Source: Cyclobacteriaceae bacterium (lineage in GTDB: Bacteria; Bacteroidota; Bacteroidia; Cytophagales; Cyclobacteriaceae). Taken from it: DNA of 13,504 nucleotides. The DNA is taken from contig JAUUZS010000043.1 of NCBI GenBank assembly GCA_030589835.1, positions 1 through 13,504 of the forward strand, in the 5' to 3' direction. A program made the position numbers and the translations under genes. The notes under the pieces were generated by a model. The model was given only the letters and a program-made list of their open reading frames with translations. It made no database searches and had not been told where the DNA came from. Positions 1-6,546 of the stretch are shown one piece after another (position 1 is the first letter of the stretch; each line of letters begins with the position of its first letter).

Positions 1-1170
1 AAGTGTGATGATTGCTTCATTATTATTTGATTCACCAACTTTCACTTCTTGTTTGGTAACCTTTAAGCCTGATTTTTTATAGACAAAAGCAATCGAGTCA
101 TCTTTACTATGAAGGCTTTCGAGGGGAACATATATTGCTGAATCCATCTCCTTAACAATAATTTTATTTGAAGTTGTCATAGATGGACGCAACAATGGGT
201 CAGACCCTTCAATTTCTATTGTTGCTTCAAAAACCTTGGAGTCAGAGTTTGGGCTTTGCTCCCCAACATTCGCAACTCTTATTACAACTCCTTTTATTTT
301 TTTCTCAGGAAAAGCATCTAATCCTAACTCAACTTTTTGACCGACTTTAATCTTTCGGACATCAACTTCATTGATATACGTTTTGGATATCATGATAGAA
401 AGATCCGGGAGTGTTGCTACTACCGGATCCCAGGTATGAATTTGCGAACCGGCCTTCATCGGCTTCCCATCAAATCCTTTGGTATAGACCACCATGCCCG
501 GTTCGGGAGCTAAAATCTGAAATGTCTTTACCAAATCCCGCATAGAGTTATATTCATTTTGAACTTTTCTTCTTTCAGCCCAAACCTCAGCCATTTTTGC
601 TTTGTTTTGCTCTAATTTTATAACGTAATTTTGCTCTGCCTGATCGAGTGCCCGTTTTGCTTTTTCAACGTCTATTTCAGCTTGCTTTATGGTTGCCGGT
701 GGCTCAAATTGAGATTGATCCAATTTTATCTGCATTTCTTCTACACCATATGCCAAATTGATTAACTCATCTCTTGCTTGCCGCATTTGCAAGGTGGTAT
801 CTAACTGATCCTGAATAAACTGGGATTGATTTTGCTCCAGATCAATTTGCTTGTCTTGCAATTTGGTATTAAACTCTGATTGATCCAAGGTGGCTATCCA
901 ATCTCCTTTTTCTACAACCGTGCCTTCATCGACAATGTCCTGGATGCTCACTTGATACACCCTAAATTGTCTGAGTCGGCCAGGGCCCATAATCTTCACA
1001 GAATTTTTTGCTTCAAGCTCACCAGTAGTTGTGATATCTACAATAAACTTCCCGCTCTTAACATCAACAATAATCTCATTTGTTTCTGTTGGATCTGCTA
1101 TATTAAAAAACAGAAAACCGGAAACAATAACTGCTGCAGCGACAATGCCAATTATAACTTTCTTTTTCAT
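1..1170 (-). CDS. HlyD/RND-type efflux periplasmic adaptor subunit (partial, 3' end beyond window)
   Basis: This is the periplasmic adaptor (membrane fusion protein) of a tripartite export system. It bridges an inner-membrane ABC (MacB/FtsX type) or RND pump to an outer-membrane channel. The frame is open from an ATG at 1170 down to base 1, giving exactly 390 codons with no stop, so the C-terminus lies outside the window. The start is lysine-rich (MKKK) and followed by one hydrophobic segment at residues 5-23, an uncleaved anchor or signal. Residues about 45-98 form the first half of a lipoyl/barrel-sandwich domain ending in GDWIATLDQSE. Residues about 100-215 are a Gln/Lys/Glu-rich alpha-helical hairpin. 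The second lipoyl half (LAPEPGMVVYTKG) is near 220-232 and a beta-barrel domain (VGQKVELGLDAFP) near 277-288. In Bacteroidota such adaptors usually precede ABC permease and ATPase genes, which would lie to the left. The family call is secure; the pump partner and substrate are inferred or unknown. Confidence 0.9.
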   Translation of the reverse strand, partial: MKKKVIIGIVAAAVIVSGFLFFNIADPTETNEIIVDVKSGKFIVDITTTGELEAKNSVKIMGPGRLRQFRVYQVSIQDIVDEGTVVEKGDWIATLDQSEFNTKLQDKQIDLEQNQSQFIQDQLDTTLQMRQARDELINLAYGVEEMQIKLDQSQFEPPATIKQAEIDVEKAKRALDQAEQNYVIKLEQNKAKMAEVWAERRKVQNEYNSMRDLVKTFQILAPEPGMVVYTKGFDGKPMKAGSQIHTWDPVVATLPDLSIMISKTYINEVDVRKIKVGQKVELGLDAFPEKKIKGVVIRVANVGEQSPNSDSKVFEATIEIEGSDPLLRPSMTTSNKIIVKEMDSAIYVPLESLHSKDDSIAFVYKKSGLKVTKQEVKVGESNNNEAIITL

Positions 1171-1426
1171 CAAACTAAGCTTTAATTTTTACTTTTTAGT
1201 CTATCAGGCCTATTAATTAAATTGAGTGATTTAACCATTAATCCCCAATTTGTCAATATAAGAATTCAAACCTACGGATAGAATCTGTAGAATTTCTGAT
1301 ATTTGCATTGCAATTTCTAAATACTAACGCATTATATAAAGATAGATTTGATAAATGCTTTTATTTGATGGATGGGTGGATAGAAAAGGTATATAAAGTA
1401 AGCAAGTAGGAAAAAGAGACCTTTGA
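1171..1426. promoter_or_regulatory. Divergent intergenic spacer with putative promoters for the adaptor and the methyltransferase
   Basis: This 256-bp A/T-rich spacer lies between divergent genes and holds no convincing ORF. Two matches to the Bacteroidota -7 element TAnnTTTG are visible: TAGATTTG at 1343-1350 (plus), about 77 nt upstream of the methyltransferase ATG, and TAGGTTTG on the minus strand at 1267-1274, about 97 nt upstream of the adaptor ATG. Neither has a good TTTG at the expected -33 spacing, so both are tentative. An 11-bp inverted repeat, TTGCATTGCAA (1303-1313), lies between the two and could be an operator. Its position is suggestive, but its length is within what chance gives in A/T-rich DNA. 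Confidence 0.35.
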
Positions 1427-2194
1427 ATGAAACAGATAATAAGTTTTATATTAAGAAAGATTCCTCGAAGATATATCCAATATGTCAGTCACTATGTGTT
1501 GAGGATCATCGCCATTTTTTATTATGGCAATAATGTTCAGTGTCCTATTGACGGAAAAACGTATAGAAAATTTTTGCCTTACGGCAGACTTGAATCACGA
1601 CAAAACGCCCTTTGCCCAAGTTCACTTTCCTTAGAACGCCATCGTTTGATGTGGCTGTTCTTAAAAAATAAAACAGTTCTCTTTACGTCCAAAATCAAAT
1701 TACTCCATATCGCTCCTGAATTGTGCTTTATGGATATTTTTGAGCAAATGAAAAACCTGGAATATATCACCGGTGATATTGAATCACCACTTGCCAAAGT
1801 AAAAATGGATGTACTCCAGATACCGTTTGATAAAAATACCTTTGATGTCGTTTTTTGCAACCACGTTATGGAACATGTGGAAGATGATATTAAAGCTATG
1901 GGTGAAATCCATCGGGTATTAAAAAAAGGCGGATGGGCTATCATTCAATCTCCCGTTTACATGGAATTGGATAAAACGCTTGAAGATCCGTCCATAACAG
2001 ACCCATTGGAACGAGAGCGAGTATTTGGCCAAAATGATCATATGAGAAAATATGGAAAAGACTATGGTGATCACTTAAGAAGAGCGGGTTTTAGAGTGAC
2101 TGAGGATGATTATTTGAATGACCTCAGCAACGAGGATAGAACACGATACGCTCTGCCGGAAGAAGAAATTATTTATTTTTGTGAGAAGGATTGA
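1427..2194 (+). CDS. Class I SAM-dependent methyltransferase (Methyltransf_11-like) with degenerate zinc-knuckle N-terminus
   Basis: A 255-aa methyltransferase of the Rossmann-fold class I type; the substrate is unknown. The basic, hydrophobic N-terminus (residues 1-35) looks like a membrane-associating helix. Residues 39-72 carry the family's CPxx...KFLPYGR...ALCPxxxSLERHR region. The SAM-binding core starts at the unusual motif I LHIAPE (93-98), followed by motif-II-like YITGDIES (113-120), KMDVLQIPF (126-134), FDVVFCNHVMEHVEDD (139-154) and the post-motif RVLKKGGWAIIQSP (163-176). A conserved tail FGQNDHMRKYG (200-210) and AGFRV (220-224) follows. As I recall the family, the N-terminal cysteines form two CxxC pairs; here the second of each pair is Asp42 and Ser66. 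The gene stands alone on the plus strand and converges on two glycosyltransferases, so a role in modifying a surface glycan or lipid is possible but only inferred. Confidence 0.88.
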   Translation: MKQIISFILRKIPRRYIQYVSHYVLRIIAIFYYGNNVQCPIDGKTYRKFLPYGRLESRQNALCPSSLSLERHRLMWLFLKNKTVLFTSKIKLLHIAPELCFMDIFEQMKNLEYITGDIESPLAKVKMDVLQIPFDKNTFDVVFCNHVMEHVEDDIKAMGEIHRVLKKGGWAIIQSPVYMELDKTLEDPSITDPLERERVFGQNDHMRKYGKDYGDHLRRAGFRVTEDDYLNDLSNEDRTRYALPEEEIIYFCEKD

Positions 2195-2215
2195 CTGGGT
2201 GCTGGGCGCTGGGCA
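2195..2215. repeat. Three-unit G-rich heptad tandem repeat next to a stop codon
   Basis: Three near-identical 7-bp units, CTGGGTG, CTGGGCG and CTGGGCA, run head to tail directly after the methyltransferase TGA. They differ only at units' positions 6 and 7. The tract is G-rich in an otherwise A/T-rich spacer of 37 bp between convergent genes. It is not a terminator: there is no matching reverse arm. Function unknown; it could be a remnant of a dispersed intergenic heptad repeat family. Confidence 0.7.
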
Positions 2216-2231
2216 AAGAAATTAGCCGCTT

Positions 2232-3227
2232 TTAATCGTAGAAGGTTTTATCAAAAGCGTGGAATTCCGATTGGTTTAGAATAATCCTTTTTAGAAAACC
2301 TTGGATAAACCCCAGTCCATAGCCAAAAAGTTGAACAATTGAGGCCGATACAGATAATACGCCAATCCAAGGGCTTCTCAAACGTATCGTAGCGTCAAAT
2401 AAAATGAGTGTCACATACATAACTGTCGGCCAAAGCACCCAAAACTCGCTGTGGTACATTGCATGAGGAATAGATAAAAGTTGATATGCCACAAATGCCG
2501 CAGGAAAAAAATGAACCGGCTTCAAGGACTTTGGATGCCTTTTATACAGGTTGATCCGTGCAATGCCGGAATTAAAAACCTGCTTAAAAAACTTTCTGAA
2601 ATCCGTACGCCGTTTATGATATACAAAGCATTCTGGAATTAGGCTGGTACTAAAACCATGTTCAAATATTCTGACGCTTAAATCAATATCTTCTCCAAAT
2701 CGGAGTTTTGAAAACCCTCCTGTTTTCTCATACACCTCCCTGGCGTATCCCATATTAAAACTCCGTGGATGAAACTTTTCCATGGAATTTTTATGCCCCC
2801 GGATTCCTCCGGTTGTAAACAATGAAGTCATCGAATAGCTAATTGCTTTCTGGATGGATGTAAAAGAATGATGCTCTCTGTCAGGGCCGCCAAATGCCTG
2901 AAGCCCTATAATCCCTTTTTTCAAATTCTCCATATAATCTGGAGGAATGATGCAATCGGAATCAAAGAACACAAAAAAATCAGCATCAGAATGATCACAT
3001 CCATAATTTCTGGAATCTCCCGGGCCAGAATTTTCTTTATAGAAATACTGAATATGTAGCTTTTTTAGAAAATTGCTTACGACGACATCACATTTCTGAT
3101 CCGATCCATCATCGACCACAATTACCTCAAATCCTTGATCTAATTGCTCGGTGAGGCTTTCGAGCAATTCTGCCAGCTCTTCCTGCCTGTTGTAAACCGG
3201 AATGATGATAGAAATATCAGAAGCCAA
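2232..3227 (-). CDS. Family 2 glycosyltransferase with C-terminal membrane segments
   Basis: A 331-aa GT-A fold glycosyltransferase that would transfer a sugar from a nucleotide-sugar donor at the inner face of the cytoplasmic membrane. The N-terminal strand ISIIIPVYNR (5-14) starts the Rossmann-like half. VDDGS (38-42) binds the nucleotide, and the metal-binding DxD equivalent is FFDSD (87-91). FGEDIDLSVRI (177-187) supplies the ED acceptor/catalytic-base region typical of GT2. Hydrophobic stretches at about 240-256, 264-280 and 286-312 anchor the C-terminus. The start is a TTG at 3225-3227: an in-frame TGA lies a few codons upstream and no ATG occurs before residue 99, while the conserved strand begins at residue 5. 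It overlaps the upstream glycosyltransferase gene by 11 nt, which suggests translational coupling and dependent expression. It is the last gene of the six-gene cluster. Donor and acceptor are unknown. Confidence 0.92.
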   Translation of the reverse strand: MASDISIIIPVYNRQEELAELLESLTEQLDQGFEVIVVDDGSDQKCDVVVSNFLKKLHIQYFYKENSGPGDSRNYGCDHSDADFFVFFDSDCIIPPDYMENLKKGIIGLQAFGGPDREHHSFTSIQKAISYSMTSLFTTGGIRGHKNSMEKFHPRSFNMGYAREVYEKTGGFSKLRFGEDIDLSVRIFEHGFSTSLIPECFVYHKRRTDFRKFFKQVFNSGIARINLYKRHPKSLKPVHFFPAAFVAYQLLSIPHAMYHSEFWVLWPTVMYVTLILFDATIRLRSPWIGVLSVSASIVQLFGYGLGFIQGFLKRIILNQSEFHAFDKTFYD

Positions 3228-4182
3228 TCTTATCGATCAATAAATATTGTGAATTTTTTTCATTGGCCATCGTGTACATTTCAGCTAGAAAGCCGGCAAG
3301 AAACAGTTGAACCCCCAGGATAATGGCTACAAGTGCAAGATAAAACAAGGGCTGATCAACTATATCACGAAAAGGAGCATCGTTATAGATGCTCCATACT
3401 TTTTGAAGGATGATATAGAAGGTTATAAAAAACCCGGCGAAAAAAGAAAGCGAACCCATTGTGCCAAAAAAGTGCATGGGTTTCTTTCTGAATTTGGAAA
3501 CGAAAGTTACTGAGATCAGATCCAGAAATCCTGTAACAAAACGTTCAAAACCGAATTTGGTAATGCCATATTTCCTGGCCTGGTGCTGCACGACTTTTTC
3601 GCCAATTTTTCCGAATCCGTGCCATTTACATATCACAGGTATGTAGCGGTGCATCTCACCATATACATGAATGTTTTTTACCACTACATTTTTATATGCC
3701 TTTAGGCCGCAATTGAAATCATGTAGTTTGATCCCTGAAATTTTGGCTGTCACAAAATTAAAGAACTTGGAAGGAATGGTTTTTCCTATGGGATCATGGC
3801 GCTTTTTTTTCCAACCGGAAACAATGTCAAAACCATCCTCAATTATCATCTTATACAAGCCCGGGATTTCATCCGGGTTATCCTGAAGGTCGGCGTCCAT
3901 GGTAATCACCACATCACCTGAAGCGTGCTGAAAACCTGTATTTAAAGCTGCTGATTTCCCCTGGTTTCGATTAAATTTTAATCCTTTGAGATTGGGATTA
4001 ATGGATGACAGTTCCCTGGTTTTTTCCCATGTACCATCGGTACTGCCATCATCGATCAACAGTATTTCATAGGAAAAGCCGTGCGTTGTCATCACACGGC
4101 TTATCCATTCATTCAGCTCAGTTATCGACTCCTCCTCATTATAGGCAGGCACAATAACTGATATATCCAGTTTTTTTTTCAT
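3217..4182 (-). CDS. GtrB/DPM1-like polyprenyl-phosphate glycosyltransferase (GT2)
   Basis: A 321-aa GT2 enzyme of the dolichol/undecaprenyl-phosphate sugar transferase type, which makes a lipid-linked monosaccharide for later use on the outer side of the membrane. Motifs are SVIVPAYNEEESI (8-20), IDDGSTDGTWE (43-53), NRNQGKSAALNTG (71-83), the catalytic MDADLQDNPDEI (95-106) and QARKYGITKF (201-210, the R..G.SKY-type motif). Two predicted membrane helices (about 240-260 and 279-303) match the GtrB/ArnC layout. Its ATG follows the TAG stop of the preceding DUF4199 gene with no gap (TAGATG), and its own TGA lies inside the start region of the next glycosyltransferase, so both junctions look translationally coupled. 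The start codon is followed by a run of nine A on the coding strand (4171-4179), encoding the lysine-rich N-terminus. The sugar carried is not readable from the sequence. Confidence 0.93.
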   Translation of the reverse strand: MKKKLDISVIVPAYNEEESITELNEWISRVMTTHGFSYEILLIDDGSTDGTWEKTRELSSINPNLKGLKFNRNQGKSAALNTGFQHASGDVVITMDADLQDNPDEIPGLYKMIIEDGFDIVSGWKKKRHDPIGKTIPSKFFNFVTAKISGIKLHDFNCGLKAYKNVVVKNIHVYGEMHRYIPVICKWHGFGKIGEKVVQHQARKYGITKFGFERFVTGFLDLISVTFVSKFRKKPMHFFGTMGSLSFFAGFFITFYIILQKVWSIYNDAPFRDIVDQPLFYLALVAIILGVQLFLAGFLAEMYTMANEKNSQYLLIDKIGF

Positions 4183-4731
4183 CTACATTATATCTGGGTC
4201 GACTCGTTTTTTCTTGATGATTGCACCAATTATTAATCCCAAAACTAATCCGCCAATAACAGAACCTATGCCAGCGCTCTTTAGAATAGAAACGGGTGAA
4301 AAATTATCTGTCTCAAGCATTTTATCAATGGTTTCATCTATTTGGTCTTCTGGTAAATTAAAATTTTGTAACATCTGAGTAGTTTGATCAACCAACGCTT
4401 CCGTTAACCTTTCCCCTAAATCAGGATCAATTACATTATACAAAACTAAGCTATACGCAGTGGAAATAACTGAGGAAAAGAAAACAATTAAAAAAACAAA
4501 AATAAAGCCTTTCTTAAAAGATAAATATCCTCCATTTTCATTCCTCATCAAATTCCCAAAATAAATAAGTAGTCCTAGTGTTATTGCCAATGAAATTAAT
4601 CCAAACCACCATTTAATCATGAGTGTTTCATCCAAGATGTAAACTAGTGTTGTCGTTGCAATACCTACTAGAGCAATAATAATCGAATACTTAATTACAT
4701 AACTCTTGAGATTTATTTCTTGTTCTTCCAT
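4183..4731 (-). CDS. DUF4199 domain-containing membrane protein (second copy)
   Basis: A 182-aa integral membrane protein of the Bacteroidota DUF4199 family; its function is not known. Four hydrophobic helices are visible at about 13-33, 40-59, 75-100 and 153-173. A hydrophilic acidic loop of about 50 residues lies between helices 3 and 4 and starts at VIDPDLGERL (100-109). The C-terminus is basic (KKKR), consistent with a cytoplasmic tail. It lies 21 nt after a second DUF4199 gene and directly abuts the GtrB-like gene, so it is probably co-translated with the sugar transferase. The helix count, the GG..SF..G turn before helix 3 and the IDP motif after it line up with the neighbouring copy, so the two are diverged tandem paralogs. 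A membrane scaffold or flippase-accessory role would fit the context but is speculation. Confidence 0.85.
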   Translation of the reverse strand: MEEQEINLKSYVIKYSIIIALVGIATTTLVYILDETLMIKWWFGLISLAITLGLLIYFGNLMRNENGGYLSFKKGFIFVFLIVFFSSVISTAYSLVLYNVIDPDLGERLTEALVDQTTQMLQNFNLPEDQIDETIDKMLETDNFSPVSILKSAGIGSVIGGLVLGLIIGAIIKKKRVDPDIM

Positions 4732-4752
4732 AATACAAAGTGTTTAGTTAGT

Positions 4753-5277
4753 TTATTTGCGTAAAATTACGGCGATTATAATAGTTAAAAATAGTCCAAT
4801 TATTGATTTTTTCAAAAAATCATCCAATGCCAAATCAAATCCTGTAGTATTCTCCACTCCGGATACCGCTTTCAAATAAGTCTCCTCATCCATAGCGTCT
4901 ACTAATTTCTGCTTATTTTCATTCAACAGCTCAATTCGACTTGCTATATAATCAGTCGTCATTTCAGGGTCAATGATTACAGTCATCAGCAATATAAATG
5001 CCGCAGAAATCAAAGCAATAGTCAGATAAGTGAGCACTCCACCGGTCATTCCCTGCCAAAAATGCAATTCCCGGTTATTATACCTGTCCCGGAATTCTTT
5101 TAGTGTAAAAAAAATAAATATGCTTAAAATCAACACATCCGCCACTTTAATGTTGACCAATGGATCAAGATCGAGGAAATAGAATATTAGGATCAGCAGG
5201 ATCACCATAATTCCCCCAAACGCCCCATACTTTAATGGAACTGAAACCAATTTATTTTTCAATGACAAAAAACTCAT
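4753..5277 (-). CDS. DUF4199 domain-containing membrane protein (first copy)
   Basis: A 174-aa membrane protein of unknown function with the same layout as its downstream paralog. Helices are at about 17-35, 45-60, 78-102 and 156-171. A hydrophilic acidic loop follows IIDPEMTTDYI (101-111) and contains alternating Glu and Lys residues. A FWQG turn (73-76) before helix 3 corresponds to the SFKKG of the other copy. The ATG at 5277 overlaps the TGA of the dihydroorotase-like gene by 4 nt (ATGA), a classic translational-coupling junction. Sequence identity between the two DUF4199 copies is low apart from the topology and the IDP motif, so the duplication appears old. This suggests the two subunits have distinct positions in one complex, an inference from order and topology only. 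Confidence 0.85.
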   Translation of the reverse strand: MSFLSLKNKLVSVPLKYGAFGGIMVILLILIFYFLDLDPLVNIKVADVLILSIFIFFTLKEFRDRYNNRELHFWQGMTGGVLTYLTIALISAAFILLMTVIIDPEMTTDYIASRIELLNENKQKLVDAMDEETYLKAVSGVENTTGFDLALDDFLKKSIIGLFLTIIIAVILRK

Positions 5278-6545
5278 GAAAAGGTATTGAAAAAGGATTT
5301 CCCGTTATTCACAACTCCAACTACTGCACCTGTTAAGTTTTGATCCAACAATGGGGAATTGCTGGATTTTGAATAATTCGATTTAGCATTATACATCCAA
5401 TTAAGATCCGGGTCAAAAACGGTTAAGTCCGCTTTTTCACCCTCTTCAATTTTTGGAACCTCCAAATTTAATATTGTCCTTGGGTTTACCGTGAATTTCT
5501 CCAACAAAGTAGAAATATCACCACTAATTAATTTCTGAGCAACAATTGGAAGAAAAGTCTGTAAGCCCAGCATGCCAAAATCCGCATGGTCAAATTCGAG
5601 TTTTTTCGATTCCTCATCTTGTGGTGTGTGGGAAGACACAATCACATCAACATCACCGGAAACCACTCCTTTTACCAATGCGCTTATATCCCTCTTGCTT
5701 CGAAGTGGTGGGTTTACCTTGTAATTGGTATCGTAATCTGAAAGTAGCGTATCGTCAAAAATCAAATTGTGAGCTGCCACATCACAGGTCACATTCAATC
5801 CATCTTTTTTCGCTTTCACAACGTGTTTCAATGCGTGAGCTGTAGATATATTGGAAAAATGAATTCTTCCTCCTGCGTATTTAAGCAGTTCGATATCTCT
5901 TTGGATCATAATATCTTCGGCCAATCCGGGCATGCCCTTCATTCCAAGAAAGGTAGAAGTTACTCCTTCATTCATGGTGCCGAATGCTGTCAGGTATTTA
6001 TCTTCCGGTTTATTGATTAAAAGGCCTTCAAATTTTTGAAGGTATTGCAATGTTTTAAGCAAAATGTCGGCGTTCCAGATTGGACGTTCCCCATCTGTAA
6101 AAGCTACGGCACCTGCTGCATGCATGTCTAATATCTCCGTAAAATCTTCCCCCTCACACGCCTTGGTCACGGCTCCCATCGGATAGATTTGGGTGACATG
6201 GCCCCTGTTTTTTGATTGCAAATAGCTGACTTCATTTTTTGATTCAATACAAGGCTTCGTATTGGGGAGTAGGGCAACGCCGGTAAATCCTCCTGCGGCA
6301 GCGGTCGTCAAGCCAGACTCCAAATCTTCTTTGTATTCGCAGCCAGGGTCGTTAAAGTTTGCCCGCATATCGAACCAACCGATCGAAACCATTAGGTTTT
6401 TACCCTCTATTACTCTGCGTGCTTTAGGCTCGTCTTTCCCGATCGATTTGATTATCCCGGCATCAGAAATCAGCATATTTAACTTTTGATTGTGATACGA
6501 TGAACCGGGGTTCAGAATTCGGACAGATTTTATAAGAATACTCAT
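5274..6545 (-). CDS. Dihydroorotase-like protein lacking metal-binding residues (probable pseudoenzyme)
   Basis: A 423-aa protein of the cyclic amidohydrolase fold, the usual length for class I dihydroorotase (PyrC). The fold is clear: an N-terminal beta domain, then GWFDMRANFNDPG (56-68), GGFTGVALLPNT (85-96), GAVAFTDGE (145-153), NYKVNPPLRS (274-283) and a C-terminal beta return (EGEKADLTVFDP, 368-379). The catalytic residues are not there. The HxH metal motif reads R61-A-N63. The HxE position is N178-K179-P. The histidine before the STA segment (FSNISTAHAL, 230-239) is S231/N232. The TDHAPH aspartate is S305 in SSHTPQ. Without these no zinc centre can form, so it is unlikely to close or hydrolyse the dihydroorotate ring. 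Inactive dihydroorotase homologs (PyrC'/PyrX) are known to act as structural partners of aspartate transcarbamoylase; whether this one does is open. It is 1 nt after the BatA-like gene. Confidence 0.9.
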   Translation of the reverse strand: MSILIKSVRILNPGSSYHNQKLNMLISDAGIIKSIGKDEPKARRVIEGKNLMVSIGWFDMRANFNDPGCEYKEDLESGLTTAAAGGFTGVALLPNTKPCIESKNEVSYLQSKNRGHVTQIYPMGAVTKACEGEDFTEILDMHAAGAVAFTDGERPIWNADILLKTLQYLQKFEGLLINKPEDKYLTAFGTMNEGVTSTFLGMKGMPGLAEDIMIQRDIELLKYAGGRIHFSNISTAHALKHVVKAKKDGLNVTCDVAAHNLIFDDTLLSDYDTNYKVNPPLRSKRDISALVKGVVSGDVDVIVSSHTPQDEESKKLEFDHADFGMLGLQTFLPIVAQKLISGDISTLLEKFTVNPRTILNLEVPKIEEGEKADLTVFDPDLNWMYNAKSNYSKSSNSPLLDQNLTGAVVGVVNNGKSFFNTFS

Positions 6546-6546
6546 G

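Noticed and set aside
880..1216. Two small plus-strand open frames
   Set aside because: Both are antisense to the adaptor gene, whose 390-codon frame is open to the window edge and carries clear HlyD domain motifs.
2195..2215. CRISPR or satellite array at the heptad repeat
   Set aside because: There are only three 7-bp units with no spacers, far from CRISPR repeat length.
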